From an uncultured Ruminococcus sp. (GTDB taxonomy: Bacteria > Bacillota > Clostridia > Oscillospirales > CAG-272): a stretch of DNA of 15,686 bases. Shown here one piece after another: positions 1-8,093 of the stretch (the stretch's first letter is position 1; each line of letters opens with the position of its first letter). The position numbers were made by a program, and so were the translations under genes. The notes under the pieces are model-generated. The model was not told the origin of the DNA. It did not search any database and saw nothing but the letters and a program-made list of their open reading frames with translations. The stretch covers positions 1-15,686 of the forward strand of contig CADCPG010000072.1 of the NCBI GenBank assembly GCA_902803255.1, written 5' to 3'.

Positions 1-888
1 CCCCACGGGACCTCCGTGATAGAGGTCGATGATCACCGAGAGCATGCGGCGGTCGGTGTTGTCAAGTCCGAGCCTGTCTATCTCGAGTTTGCCGAGCGCG
101 TAGTCTGCGTCCTCGCGTGATATCTCGTCATGCCCCATGATCTGTGAGAAATCGCGCACCCGCTTGAGCAGCCGGTTGGCTACGCGCGGCGTTCCGCGCG
201 ATCTGGATGCGAGCTCTGCGGCGCCTTCTGGGGAGATCTTCATCCCAAGGATGTCGGCGCTGCGGGATATGATCTGCGAGAGGTCACGAGGCGAGTAGAG
301 CTCCAGCCGGCTGATTATTCCGAATCTGTCGCGAAGCGGGGTCGACAGCTGGCCGGCCCTCGTCGTGGCTCCGATGAGCGTGAAGGGGGCGAGGTCGATC
401 CTGATGCTCCTGGCGGCGGGGCCCTTGCCTATTATGATATCGATGGCGTGGTCCTCCATCGCAGGGTATAGGATCTCCTCCACCGAGCGCTGCAGACGGT
501 GGATCTCGTCGATGAACAGGACGTCGCCCTTCTGCAGGTTGGTCAGTATCGCGGCGAGGTCGCCCTGCTTCTCGATCGCGGGGCCCGAGGTCACTCTGAA
601 GTTCACGCCCATCTCGTTCGCTATGATCGCGGCCAGCGTGGTCTTGCCGAGCCCCGGAGGGCCGTACAGCAGCACGTGGTCGAGCGTCTCGCCGCGCTGC
701 TTCGCCGCCTCGATGTATATCTTAAGATTCTCCTTGACCTTGTCCTGGCCGATGTACTCGGACAGATGCCTGGGGCGCAGCGAGACCTCGTTCTCGTCCT
801 CGTCGGCGGTATATGTCGCGCTGACTATCCTGTCTTCACCGTCGAAGTCTTCGAAGTTCCCGTTGAAGTTCATCTCCATCTCAGTCAT
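1..888 (-). CDS. ruvB: Holliday junction branch-migration helicase RuvB (C-terminus cut by window edge)
   Basis: RuvB is the AAA+ hexameric motor that, with RuvA, drives branch migration of Holliday junctions in recombinational repair. The frame reads from an ATG at 888 down to base 1 without a stop: 296 residues are present, and roughly 40 of the usual 335 or so (end of the winged-helix domain) lie outside. Visible landmarks are Walker A GPPGLGKTT (76-84), Walker B VLFIDE (123-128), sensor 1 LIGATTR (171-177), the arginine-finger segment TPLRDRFG (183-190), the sensor 2 region GTPRVANRLLKR (232-243) and the start of the C-terminal domain, HGGPVG (291-296). An acidic N-terminal extension of about 35 residues precedes the conserved LRPRHLSEYIGQ. 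The gene lies 57 bp behind ruvA in the same direction. An AAGGAACGG ribosome-binding sequence sits 8 bases before the ATG. Identification is secure. Confidence 0.97.
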   Translation of the reverse strand, partial: MTEMEMNFNGNFEDFDGEDRIVSATYTADEDENEVSLRPRHLSEYIGQDKVKENLKIYIEAAKQRGETLDHVLLYGPPGLGKTTLAAIIANEMGVNFRVTSGPAIEKQGDLAAILTNLQKGDVLFIDEIHRLQRSVEEILYPAMEDHAIDIIIGKGPAARSIRIDLAPFTLIGATTRAGQLSTPLRDRFGIISRLELYSPRDLSQIISRSADILGMKISPEGAAELASRSRGTPRVANRLLKRVRDFSQIMGHDEISREDADYALGKLEIDRLGLDNTDRRMLSVIIDLYHGGPVG

Positions 889-945
889 GTGTCAAACCGT
901 TCCTTGTCGTGTATGCCGTCCGAGCGGCGATCTTCCCGTCAGACG

Positions 946-1551
946 TCAGTTGAGTTTCTTGAGCGCGAAGCGGATGATGTCCTCGAGTCCCGCACCCGGC
1001 TCGCAGCCCGCTATGGCGCGGAGAGCGTCGCCTCGGGAAAAACCAAGCACGCGAAGTGCCTCGACGGCCGCCTCGCTGTTGTCGGAGGGGACCGCGGCGA
1101 TATCGCCCGCGGTGTTTTCCCCTTCGCCTTCCCCTGCGGTCTCGGCCTTGAGCTTGTCCTTGAGCTCGAGTATTATCCTCGCCGCGGTCTTGGGACCGAC
1201 GCCCGGGGCCTTCGAGATCGATTTTTTATCCTCCGACGACACCGCGACGGCCAGCTTTTCGGGAGTCATGTATGAGAGCACGGCCATCGCGACCTTCGGT
1301 CCGACTCCCGAGACCGTTATGAGCAGGCGGAAGACGTTCAGCTCCTCTGGGGTGTAAAATCCGAAAAGTTCGACGCCGTCGTCCCGCACCGAAAGATGAG
1401 TCAGCAGCTTTGCAGTCTTGCCCGTCCCGATACGCGCGAGGGCGGTCCTTGTGTTGTCGCTCACGCACAGCCTGTATCCGACGCCTCCGGCTTCGATGAC
1501 GGCAAAATTCACTCCGAGCAGCTCGAGTTCGCCTTTGATATGGTAAAACAA
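946..1551 (-). CDS. ruvA: Holliday junction branch-migration complex subunit RuvA
   Basis: RuvA binds the four-way junction as a tetramer and loads RuvB hexamers on two arms. The 201-residue product has the standard three-part layout: N-terminal OB fold (about 1-63), two helix-hairpin-helix motifs (SGVGPK at 81-86 and PGVGPK at 116-121), an acidic, glycine-rich flexible linker (about 136-155), and C-terminal domain III (about 156-201), which contacts RuvB. The start is TTG at 1551. It is preferred because the protein then begins M-x-x-x-K-G like other RuvA proteins, no upstream in-frame start exists before the previous gene, and AAGGAACGG lies 10 bases upstream. The gene follows the yfhO-like gene by 28 bp and precedes ruvB by 57 bp, so all three are probably co-transcribed. 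No LexA-type box is visible ahead of it. Confidence 0.96.
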   Translation of the reverse strand: MFYHIKGELELLGVNFAVIEAGGVGYRLCVSDNTRTALARIGTGKTAKLLTHLSVRDDGVELFGFYTPEELNVFRLLITVSGVGPKVAMAVLSYMTPEKLAVAVSSEDKKSISKAPGVGPKTAARIILELKDKLKAETAGEGEGENTAGDIAAVPSDNSEAAVEALRVLGFSRGDALRAIAGCEPGAGLEDIIRFALKKLN

Positions 1552-1579
1552 CTTGTCTGTCCCGTTCCTTTCTGTCAGA

Positions 1580-4500
1580 TCAGTCGGTTCCGGAAGAGCC
1601 TTTGTCTTCCGGCGCTTCGCCTGCGCCGCCGTCGGTGGCGTCTTCCTCCACGGGAGGCGTCCCGGTCGCGGTTTTTTTATCTTCGGTCAGCTCTCCCGCC
1701 TTGTCGGATCCGTACATGTCGATGATGTCGCGCGGGTCGCCGTCCGGCGCGAAACTGCCTCCGTACGCGGATGAGCCGGAGAGGAGAAGCTCGTCGGCGA
1801 GAAGGTCGTCGCCTTCAGTCTTTTTGCTCTGTTTTTCGAAGTGCGACATGATTTCCTTAAGCGGCTTCTCAAAGATGATGATCAGTATGAAGAGCAGCAG
1901 CGACGCGATAGAGACGATGTTTCCGAACACCAGCACGTTCGGACGGTAGACCATCGTCACGGTGTGCTCGCCGGCTCCCTCGATGCGGTAGGAGATTAGC
2001 GCGCCTAGAGTTTTTTCGGTCTCGACGGGCTTGCCGTCGACCCTGATCTTCCAGCCCTCGTCAAACGTGAGGGAGGTGAGCATGAGCTGCGAATCGGACG
2101 ACGTCGTGACCTTTCCGCTGAATCTCGTCGGCTTCCAGTCCTCGCCGGTATCGTATCCGGTCTGCGCCAGCCTCGCGAAGGCGGACTTGAACTCGTCGAA
2201 GTCGAGCTGATACACGGCGTCGACATCCTGCTTGACATAGAGCACGTCGGCGTCCAGTGTCATCGAGAGCGTTACCTCTTCGCCGGCTTCGAATCTGCCC
2301 AGCGAGAAGATCCTGGTGGTCTCTCCGCCGTAGAAATTGCCAAGGGAGGCGCCGTTGACCTTGACTCTTACCTCGCGGGCGTAATCGGAAGGCAGGTAGA
2401 AGAAGACTTCGCCGTCGCGGACCGTTTTGAATGTATAGATGACAGTCGCGTCCGAGTCGGCGACGGTGTGCGTGTACTTCCAGTGCCCTGCGATGGTGCT
2501 CGTCGTGCAGTTGACTGTGCTCTCATCGTATTCGAGCGGGACGAAGATCCTGCACTCCTCCTCGCCCAGCATCGCGGCGACGAGCCGGTTGAGCCTGCTC
2601 ATCGGCGTGGAATCCTTCATATCGAATTCAGCGAGAGCGTCGTCGACTCCGAAAGAAAGGGGAAGAGCGTAGGGGTTGACGTAGGTCCTGTATTCGGTGG
2701 AATTGCAGATGACAGGCGAGAATCCGGCCTCCGTGTAGTAGTCTTCGAGATGGTCCTTCTCGGCGGCTATTATGTATTTTATGCCTATCAGTGAGTCGTT
2801 GACCGGCGTCCCGCCGAGGTATTTCGACCAGTGCGACCGCGCCGCGTATCCGATCTTGTCGAGGAACTCTATCGTCGATTTGTTGAGCGTGGACGTAGAG
2901 TTCGTGATGCCGCGGATGTTGAGCGCCATGTTGTCGCAGTATTTGCGGTGGGCGTTCTTCTCGAATCTGTAGAAGGTCCTGTCGGTCTCTGTGATCTCGT
3001 CGGTCAGCGGCCTGAGGGAGCGGATAAAGTCGTTGTACGAGCTGTAGGATGAGTATATGACGTCGTTGCCGAATTCGACGCAGCATACGATGGCGTTGGC
3101 GAAAGCCTCGACGCACACGATGATGCAGAGTATCAGCGACAGCGTCTGCGGCCGCTTAGTCTTTGCCGAGGCGCAGAGCACGACGGCTATGACGGCGAAG
3201 AAGACGAGCGACAGCCATACCGTCATCAGCTCCTCGAGCGGCTGATCGAACTCGGTCTTGCCGCCGACCCGCCCGACGATCGCGTGGAACTTGAACTTCT
3301 GCGCGACTGTGAGGAAGAATATGAAGAGCACCGCGAAGGAGGCCGTGATCTTCGCGCTGAGCTTCCGTATCTCTCCGTAGCCCCTGTATCCCAGAGCCAC
3401 CATTATGAAGCAGAGGATGAAGCTGTATCTGTAGTTGAGCCAGTTGGGCTTCTGGAAGCCGTGCCAGATCATGTCGACCGTGTTGATCGAGAAGCAGAGG
3501 AAGAAGAAGCCTATGATCGCCGCGGCGAATATCTTTTCCCTGACCGAGAATTTCCTGGCGCAGAAATACAGCGGCAGGCAGTACAGCGTCAGCACGCCGC
3601 AGTACAGGAACGGAAGCCCTTCGGGACGGACGGTGTCATATGCGCCCGGCAGGAGCCGGGTGAAGAAGTCCATCAGGTCGAATCTGATGTCGAACGAGAA
3701 GTCGGGATTGGAAAAGGTGTTTTTTCCGAACTGAAGCGAGTAGTAGGCGGTCGCGACGATTATCATCGACATGCCTATCGCTATGAGAGAGAAGAATCCT
3801 ATCCGCAGGAAAGAGCGGCGGAAGTGGAAGGGCTCGTTCTCAGGGTTGTTGCGTCCGTTCTCGTTGCGCGAGAAATAGTAGTAGAAGAAATAGACCAGCG
3901 TGTAGATGCAGACCATGTATCCGATGTAGAAATTGGAGAGCATCGTCAGCGCCAGCATGACGACGAACAGCCTGTATTTTTTGTGCCTGATCAGCTCCTC
4001 GATGCCGAGCGTCAGCAGCGGCAGCCACATAAGGGCGTCGATCCACATCGAGTTGTGCTGCTGGACGACGGCGTACGAGCACATCGAATAGAGCACCGAG
4101 AACATCACGATGTTGATCTTTGCCGGCTTCGACGATATGCGGTCGAGATAGTATCCCATCGTCACGCCGGAGATCCCGGCCTTGAGCAGGAAGATGCAGA
4201 GCAGCGCTTCGAGGATCCGGTCCTGCGGGAAGAGGCAGACTATGTATGAGAAGGGACTGGCGATGTAATACGCGTATATGCCGAAAAACTCCCCGCCCAG
4301 AGAACGGCAGAATGAGTATATCAGCGATGTCTTGCCGTATACCGCGTTGCGCAGCGCCTCGTAGAAGTATACGTACTGGCCGTTGAGGTCGAGCACCAGC
4401 ACCGAACCGTTCCCGAAGGGATGCAGTCCCATCGAAAGGTACACGAGATAGTAGAGCGCAACGGGTATGATGAAGGCGTAGAAAAGATAAGAGTATCTCC

Positions 4501-4672
4501 TCGTCGTGATGTACCTGAAGAATCTCTTTATCCTGCCTTCCGTTCTGCCGTCGGGGAGATCCGGAAGCAACTCTGCGCCGGACGGCGCCGGGGAGGAGAC
4601 TGCCGGTGCGGGAGACGCCGCCTCGCCGGCCTGCCCGCTGGCGGGAGAGGTCTGTATGTCGGTCGAGCTCAT
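1580..4672 (-). CDS. yfhO: YfhO-family multi-pass membrane protein (GT-C-like)
   Basis: A large membrane protein of the YfhO family, about 1030 residues from the preferred start. The hallmark first extracytoplasmic loop is present: HPFGNGSVLVLDLNGQY follows transmembrane segment 1 (about 61-81), with Asp95 where GT-C glycosyltransferases carry their first-loop acidic residue. About a dozen hydrophobic segments follow up to roughly residue 540, then a long beta-rich extracytoplasmic region (about 560-910, ending in a GWKIRVDGKPV segment), a last membrane segment (about 913-934) and a 96-residue acidic cytoplasmic tail. In Bacillus subtilis, YfhO is implicated in glycosylating lipoteichoic acid with CsbB; the substrate here is unknown. 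Translation could start at ATG 4699, but ATG 4672 has an SD (AGAAGGA) and a sensible leader. The gene heads a yfhO-ruvA-ruvB unit with its own promoter. The Pro/Ala/Ser-rich N-terminus and acidic tail are unusual additions. Confidence 0.88.
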   Translation of the reverse strand: MSSTDIQTSPASGQAGEAASPAPAVSSPAPSGAELLPDLPDGRTEGRIKRFFRYITTRRYSYLFYAFIIPVALYYLVYLSMGLHPFGNGSVLVLDLNGQYVYFYEALRNAVYGKTSLIYSFCRSLGGEFFGIYAYYIASPFSYIVCLFPQDRILEALLCIFLLKAGISGVTMGYYLDRISSKPAKINIVMFSVLYSMCSYAVVQQHNSMWIDALMWLPLLTLGIEELIRHKKYRLFVVMLALTMLSNFYIGYMVCIYTLVYFFYYYFSRNENGRNNPENEPFHFRRSFLRIGFFSLIAIGMSMIIVATAYYSLQFGKNTFSNPDFSFDIRFDLMDFFTRLLPGAYDTVRPEGLPFLYCGVLTLYCLPLYFCARKFSVREKIFAAAIIGFFFLCFSINTVDMIWHGFQKPNWLNYRYSFILCFIMVALGYRGYGEIRKLSAKITASFAVLFIFFLTVAQKFKFHAIVGRVGGKTEFDQPLEELMTVWLSLVFFAVIAVVLCASAKTKRPQTLSLILCIIVCVEAFANAIVCCVEFGNDVIYSSYSSYNDFIRSLRPLTDEITETDRTFYRFEKNAHRKYCDNMALNIRGITNSTSTLNKSTIEFLDKIGYAARSHWSKYLGGTPVNDSLIGIKYIIAAEKDHLEDYYTEAGFSPVICNSTEYRTYVNPYALPLSFGVDDALAEFDMKDSTPMSRLNRLVAAMLGEEECRIFVPLEYDESTVNCTTSTIAGHWKYTHTVADSDATVIYTFKTVRDGEVFFYLPSDYAREVRVKVNGASLGNFYGGETTRIFSLGRFEAGEEVTLSMTLDADVLYVKQDVDAVYQLDFDEFKSAFARLAQTGYDTGEDWKPTRFSGKVTTSSDSQLMLTSLTFDEGWKIRVDGKPVETEKTLGALISYRIEGAGEHTVTMVYRPNVLVFGNIVSIASLLLFILIIIFEKPLKEIMSHFEKQSKKTEGDDLLADELLLSGSSAYGGSFAPDGDPRDIIDMYGSDKAGELTEDKKTATGTPPVEEDATDGGAGEAPEDKGSSGTD

Positions 4673-4682
4673 ATTCTGAAAG

Positions 4683-4689
4683 TCCTTCT
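4683..4689 (-). promoter_or_regulatory. Ribosome binding site deciding the yfhO start
   Basis: On the minus strand the sequence AGAAGGA lies 10 bases upstream of ATG 4672. The upstream in-frame ATG at 4699 has no SD-like sequence, and would be only about 6-7 bases from the predicted transcription start. The site therefore supports 4672 as the main start, removing nine residues from the longest frame. Confidence 0.6.
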
Positions 4690-4712
4690 TTCGGGTCATA
4701 ATTAACTACTCT

Positions 4713-4741
4713 ATTATATCATATCTTGAAGTTAAAGTAAA
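4713..4741 (-). promoter_or_regulatory. Sigma-A promoter for yfhO-ruvA-ruvB
   Basis: Reading the minus strand, TTTACT (complement of 4736-4741) and a consensus TATAAT (complement of 4713-4718) are separated by exactly 17 bases. The predicted transcription start is near 4706, giving a leader of about 34 bases to ATG 4672. It is the only recognisable promoter ahead of yfhO, ruvA and ruvB, because the gaps between those genes (28 and 57 bp) show none. Confidence 0.75.
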
Positions 4742-4771
4742 CCCATTTTTCACCCGCGCGCATAAAAGTAT

Positions 4772-4800
4772 TTGACAATAAATGGTGTTTTTGATATAAT
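4772..4800 (+). promoter_or_regulatory. Perfect-consensus sigma-A promoter for the ruvC operon
   Basis: TTGACA (4772-4777) and TATAAT (4795-4800) are separated by 17 bases, and a TGA just before the -10 makes it an extended -10 (TGn) promoter. Transcription should start near 4807, giving a leader of about 37 bases with AAAAAAGGA (4824-4832) before the ruvC ATG. Its -35 element lies 30 bp from the -35 of the divergent yfhO promoter. No LexA-like or other inverted-repeat operator is visible in the gap. Confidence 0.88.
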
Positions 4801-4843
4801 ATACAGTGGTCGATTTTTTGCGTAAAAAAGGAATTCTGACGGT

Positions 4844-5341
4844 ATGGTGATACTTGGCATCGACCCCGGGCTCGCGACGGTCGGCTGGGGCGTGATAAGA
4901 TCGGACGGCTCGCGTCACAAGGCGCTTGCCTACGGCTCGGTCGTCACGCCGGCGCACACGGCTACCGAGAAGAGGCTGACGTCGATATACACGCAGCTCG
5001 AGGCTATCATAAAAAAGTACTCGCCGGACGCGATGGCTGTCGAGGAGCTCTTCTTCAACACCAATATCACGACCGGCATCAGGGTCGCAGAGGCTCGCGG
5101 GGTCATTCTGCTGTGCGCCGAGCGGACGGGCGTGAAGATATACGAATACACGCCGCTGCAGGTCAAGCAGTCGGTGGTAGGGTACGGCAGGGCGGAAAAG
5201 AAGCAGGTGATCGCGATGGTCACGGCGCTGCTCTCGCTGAAAGAGCCTCCGAAACCCGACGACACGGCCGACGCCCTCGCTATCGCGGTATGCCACGCAC
5301 ATACGGGCATATCCAGGATCTCGGCCTATTTCAACAAATAA
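4844..5341 (+). CDS. ruvC: Crossover junction endodeoxyribonuclease RuvC
   Basis: RuvC is the dimeric, metal-dependent endonuclease that resolves Holliday junctions handled by RuvAB, cutting two strands symmetrically. The product has 165 residues, typical for the family. The RNase-H-like acidic catalytic set is intact: Asp7 in GIDPGLATVGWG, Glu67 in the AVEELFF segment, and Asp140 and Asp143 in PDDTADALAIAVCHAH. The aromatic-rich EELFFNTN segment is the region that contacts the junction. The ATG start is 11 bases after AAGGA and gives the standard short N-terminus directly before the first catalytic Asp. It is the first gene of the rightward operon and faces away from ruvA and ruvB, with the yfhO-like gene between them. 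The methyltransferase gene follows after 18 bp. Confidence 0.97.
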   Translation: MVILGIDPGLATVGWGVIRSDGSRHKALAYGSVVTPAHTATEKRLTSIYTQLEAIIKKYSPDAMAVEELFFNTNITTGIRVAEARGVILLCAERTGVKIYEYTPLQVKQSVVGYGRAEKKQVIAMVTALLSLKEPPKPDDTADALAIAVCHAHTGISRISAYFNK

Positions 5342-5359
5342 AAACGGACAGAAGACGAC

Positions 5360-6238
5360 ATGTGGACAGCATCGAACTGGAAAGACTACGAACTGCTTGA
5401 CGCCGCGTCGGGCGAGAGGCTCGAACGGTGGGGAGACTATATACTCATCAGGCCCGACCCCCAGATCGTGTGGCACGGCGAAAAGTCTCTCCCCGAATGG
5501 CGCAGGGCGGACGGGATATACAGAAGATCATCGTCGGGAGGCGGATCCTGGGTGAAGTCGGAAATGCCCGGCGAGTGGAAGGTCACGTACGGAGAGCTGG
5601 TCTTCATACTGCGTCCGATGGGCTTCAAACACACCGGACTGTTCCCCGAGCAGGCAGCAAACTGGGACTGGTTCTCACCGATGATAAGGGCCGCGGTATC
5701 GACGGGCAGAGAGGTGAAAATACTCAATCTGTTTGCGTATACCGGCGGCGCGACACTCGCTGCGGCGAAGGCGGGGGCGTCGGTCTGCCATGTCGACGCG
5801 GCGCGCGGCATGGTCGCTCACGCGAAGGATAACGCGGCTGCCTCGGGCCTCTCGGACGCGAAGATCAGATACATCGTCGACGACTGCCGCAAGTTCGTCG
5901 AGCGCGAATACAGAAGAGGTAACAGGTACGACGGGATCATCATGGATCCCCCGTCATACGGCAGGGGACCTTCGGGCGAGGTCTGGAAGCTGGAGGATTC
6001 GGCCGAGGGGCTGATCAGTGCTGCGGCGTCGATCCTCTCTGACCGTCCGCTGTTCTTCTTAGTCAGCTCGTATACCGCCGGGATCTCGACGCTTTCGATG
6101 AAGTATATCGTCGACCTTGCGCTGAAGAAAAGATTCGGCGGGACGTCCGAGGCAGGGGAGCTGACCCTCCCCGTGCGCAGCACGGGACTCGTGCTCCCGT
6201 GCGGCTCTTCGGTCAGATGGAGCGCGGACGCAGTATGA
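5360..6238 (+). CDS. RlmI-like class I SAM-dependent methyltransferase, probably acting on rRNA
   Basis: A 292-residue class I methyltransferase. Visible motifs are the SAM-binding motif I NLFAYTGG (123-130), the acidic residue after beta 2 in CHVDAARGMVAHAKDN (143-158), a motif with acidic residues IVDDCRKF (172-179) and the catalytic-type DPPSY (196-200). The order and wording resemble the RlmI/RlmK group of 23S rRNA methyltransferases, but the PUA domain of E. coli RlmI is absent. The N-terminal 90 residues instead form a short domain beginning with the conserved YELLDAASGERLERWGDY stretch. The exact target base cannot be read from the sequence. The gene follows ruvC by 18 bp, has only a weak SD, and its TGA overlaps the ecfA1 ATG as ATGA, suggesting coupled translation. 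Family assignment is solid; specificity is unknown. Confidence 0.9.
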   Translation: MWTASNWKDYELLDAASGERLERWGDYILIRPDPQIVWHGEKSLPEWRRADGIYRRSSSGGGSWVKSEMPGEWKVTYGELVFILRPMGFKHTGLFPEQAANWDWFSPMIRAAVSTGREVKILNLFAYTGGATLAAAKAGASVCHVDAARGMVAHAKDNAAASGLSDAKIRYIVDDCRKFVEREYRRGNRYDGIIMDPPSYGRGPSGEVWKLEDSAEGLISAAASILSDRPLFFLVSSYTAGISTLSMKYIVDLALKKRFGGTSEAGELTLPVRSTGLVLPCGSSVRWSADAV

Positions 6239-7170
6239 ATACCGGTGAGAACATGACAAACGGCGAAAAATACTATATTCATGCCGAAAACCTTTCGTTT
6301 TCGTATTTTTCTCCCGACAAAAGCGACGGTGAAGCCGGGTTGAAACTTGCCCTGGACGGTCTCACCGCCGGCATCAGGAAGGGCGAATTCGTGGCCGTCA
6401 TCGGGCGGAACGGATCGGGGAAGTCGACATTTGCGAAGCTTCTCTCGATGATCCTCGAGCCGCTTGACGGCAGCCTCGTCATCGACGGAACGAAGGTCGG
6501 ACCCGACCTTTCCGACGCGGAGGTGCTCGAGCTCCACAGGAAGGTGGGGATGGTCTTCCAGAATCCCGACAACCAGCTCATCGCTACGGTCGTCGAGGAG
6601 GATATCGCCTTCGGCCCCGAGAATCTGGGACTTTCTCCGGAGGAGATAAGGAGTCGGGTCGACTCCGCCCTCGCGGCAGTCGGTCTCACCGAATACGCGA
6701 AGGCCGAGCCCTCGAGGCTGTCCGGAGGCCAGAAGCAGCGCGTGGCGATAGCCGGAGTGCTGGCCATGATGCCAGAGTGCGTCATCTTCGACGAATCGAC
6801 CGCCATGCTCGACCCGGTCGGGAGGCGCGACATCCTGAAGGTCATGAAGCGGCTTTCCCACGAGTTCGGATTTACGGTCATAAATATCACACATCTTATG
6901 GATGAAGCGGCGGCGGCCGACCGCGTGATGGTACTCGACGGAGGAAAGCTCGCCGGGATGGGAACTCCCGACGAAGTCTTCTCCGACAGAGAGCTCATGG
7001 CCCGCACCGGCATCCAGCCGCCGTTCTGCACGAGGCTCATCGACGAGCTCGAGCGCCGCGGCGTGCTCACGTACGTCGACTCAGAGGGTATCACCAGAGT
7101 CACTCCGGAGGGATGCGCGGACATCATCGAGCGGGCACTGTCCGCCCGCAGACGGTCCGCAGACAGCTGA
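6235..7170 (+). CDS. ecfA1: ECF transporter ATP-binding subunit EcfA1
   Basis: One of the two ATPases of the energy-coupling factor module, which powers uptake of vitamins and metals through interchangeable S components. The product has 311 residues. Motifs are Walker A GRNGSGKST (57-65), Q-loop VFQNPDNQ (107-114), signature LSGGQKQR (162-169), Walker B CVIFDES with Glu187, and the H-loop His220 in NITHLMDEA. The DES followed by AMLDP is typical of EcfA1 rather than EcfA2. The chosen ATG at 6235 overlaps the preceding stop as ATGA with GGAG 12 bases upstream. An ATG 36 bases upstream (6199) is in frame but would overlap the methyltransferase by 40 bp, and an ATG at 6253 is also possible. EcfA2 follows after 41 bp. 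No S-component gene is in the window. Confidence 0.95.
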   Translation: MNTGENMTNGEKYYIHAENLSFSYFSPDKSDGEAGLKLALDGLTAGIRKGEFVAVIGRNGSGKSTFAKLLSMILEPLDGSLVIDGTKVGPDLSDAEVLELHRKVGMVFQNPDNQLIATVVEEDIAFGPENLGLSPEEIRSRVDSALAAVGLTEYAKAEPSRLSGGQKQRVAIAGVLAMMPECVIFDESTAMLDPVGRRDILKVMKRLSHEFGFTVINITHLMDEAAAADRVMVLDGGKLAGMGTPDEVFSDRELMARTGIQPPFCTRLIDELERRGVLTYVDSEGITRVTPEGCADIIERALSARRRSADS

Positions 7171-7211
7171 GCCGCGTGACAGCACAGACAGTTCCAGCGA
7201 AAGGGACGAAA

Positions 7212-8093
7212 ATGTCCGAAAAGATAAGACTTGAAAACGTTAATTTCATATACGGGGCGGGGACACCTTACGAGACGCGCGCCCTGAAGGACGTGTCGTT
7301 CTCGCTCGAGGCCGGCTCGATGACCGGACTTATCGGACATACCGGTTCCGGCAAGACGACGCTCGTCCGGCTGCTCAACGGCCTCGAGAGACCGGCGTCC
7401 GGCAGGGTGCTGCTCGACGGGGCCGACATCTGGGAGAAGCCGCGCGAGATCGGCAGGATCCGTTTCCGCGTGGGGATCGTGATGCAGTATCCCGAATATC
7501 AGCTGTTCGAGGAGACAGTCGGGAAGGACATCGCTTTCGGCCCGAAAAACATGAAGCTCCCCGCTGACGAGATAGAGAGGAGAGTGTTCGAGAGCGCAAG
7601 GACGGTCGGTCTGTCCGAGGACGACCTCGGGAAGTCGCCCTTCGATCTCTCCGGCGGACAGAAGCGTCGTGTCGCCATCGCCGGAGTGATGGCGATGGAC
7701 CCCGAGGTGCTCATCCTCGACGAGCCGGCCGCCGGGCTCGACCCGGAGGGGCGGGAGATCGTCTTCGCTTCGATCGAAAAGTACAGGCGCGAAAAGAACG
7801 CGACGGTGCTGATAGTCTCGCACAGCATGGAGGATGTGGCCGAGCGCTGCGGCGGGCTCCTCATCCTCGGACACGGGCAGCTGATCAAGTCGGGGAGCGT
7901 GGACGAAGTCTTCGGGAACCCCGAAGAGCTCAAGGCGGCGGGGCTCGACGTCCCGCAGCTCACCTACCTCGGGCTGCTGCTCGAGAGACGCGGTATAAAG
8001 CTCGACCGGTCGGTATATACGCTCGGGAACACCGCCGACGCGGTGGCGTCGCTGCTCTCCGGGACCGACATGCGGAGGGGGAAGACGCTGTGA
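7212..8093 (+). CDS. ecfA2: ECF transporter ATP-binding subunit EcfA2
   Basis: Second ATPase of the ECF module, forming the heterodimer with EcfA1 that couples to EcfT. The product has 293 residues. Motifs are Walker A GHTGSGKTT (42-50), Q-loop VMQYPEYQLF (90-99), signature LSGGQKRR (146-153), Walker B LILDEP with Glu171, and the H-loop His204 in IVSHSMEDV. The Q-loop wording YPEYQLFEETV is characteristic of EcfA2. The start at ATG 7212 is fixed by AAAGGG (7200-7205), six bases upstream; the longer frame from 7113 would run inside ecfA1 and has no such signal. The stop overlaps the ecfT GTG by 4 bp (GTGA). Confidence 0.95.
   Translation: MSEKIRLENVNFIYGAGTPYETRALKDVSFSLEAGSMTGLIGHTGSGKTTLVRLLNGLERPASGRVLLDGADIWEKPREIGRIRFRVGIVMQYPEYQLFEETVGKDIAFGPKNMKLPADEIERRVFESARTVGLSEDDLGKSPFDLSGGQKRRVAIAGVMAMDPEVLILDEPAAGLDPEGREIVFASIEKYRREKNATVLIVSHSMEDVAERCGGLLILGHGQLIKSGSVDEVFGNPEELKAAGLDVPQLTYLGLLLERRGIKLDRSVYTLGNTADAVASLLSGTDMRRGKTL

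Noticed and set aside
365..1357. Long open frame on the plus strand over ruvB and ruvA
   Set aside because: It lies antisense to two secure genes, has a Ser/Pro-rich, patternless product and no ribosome binding site; GC-rich codon bias creates such frames.
3284..4249. 321-codon plus-strand frame antisense to yfhO
   Set aside because: Product is an Arg/Glu/Val/His-rich string typical of a reversed membrane-protein gene; no start signal.
4700..4843. LexA/SOS box between yfhO and ruvC
   Set aside because: No CGAAC-N4-GTTCG-like palindrome can be found in the gap.
6199..6234. Earlier ecfA1 start at ATG 6199
   Set aside because: It would overlap the methyltransferase by 40 bp; ATG 6235 gives the usual ATGA coupling and the expected N-terminus.
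6279..7874. 531-codon minus-strand frame across ecfA1 and ecfA2
   Set aside because: It is antisense to two clear ABC ATPases and has no domain-like pattern or promoter.
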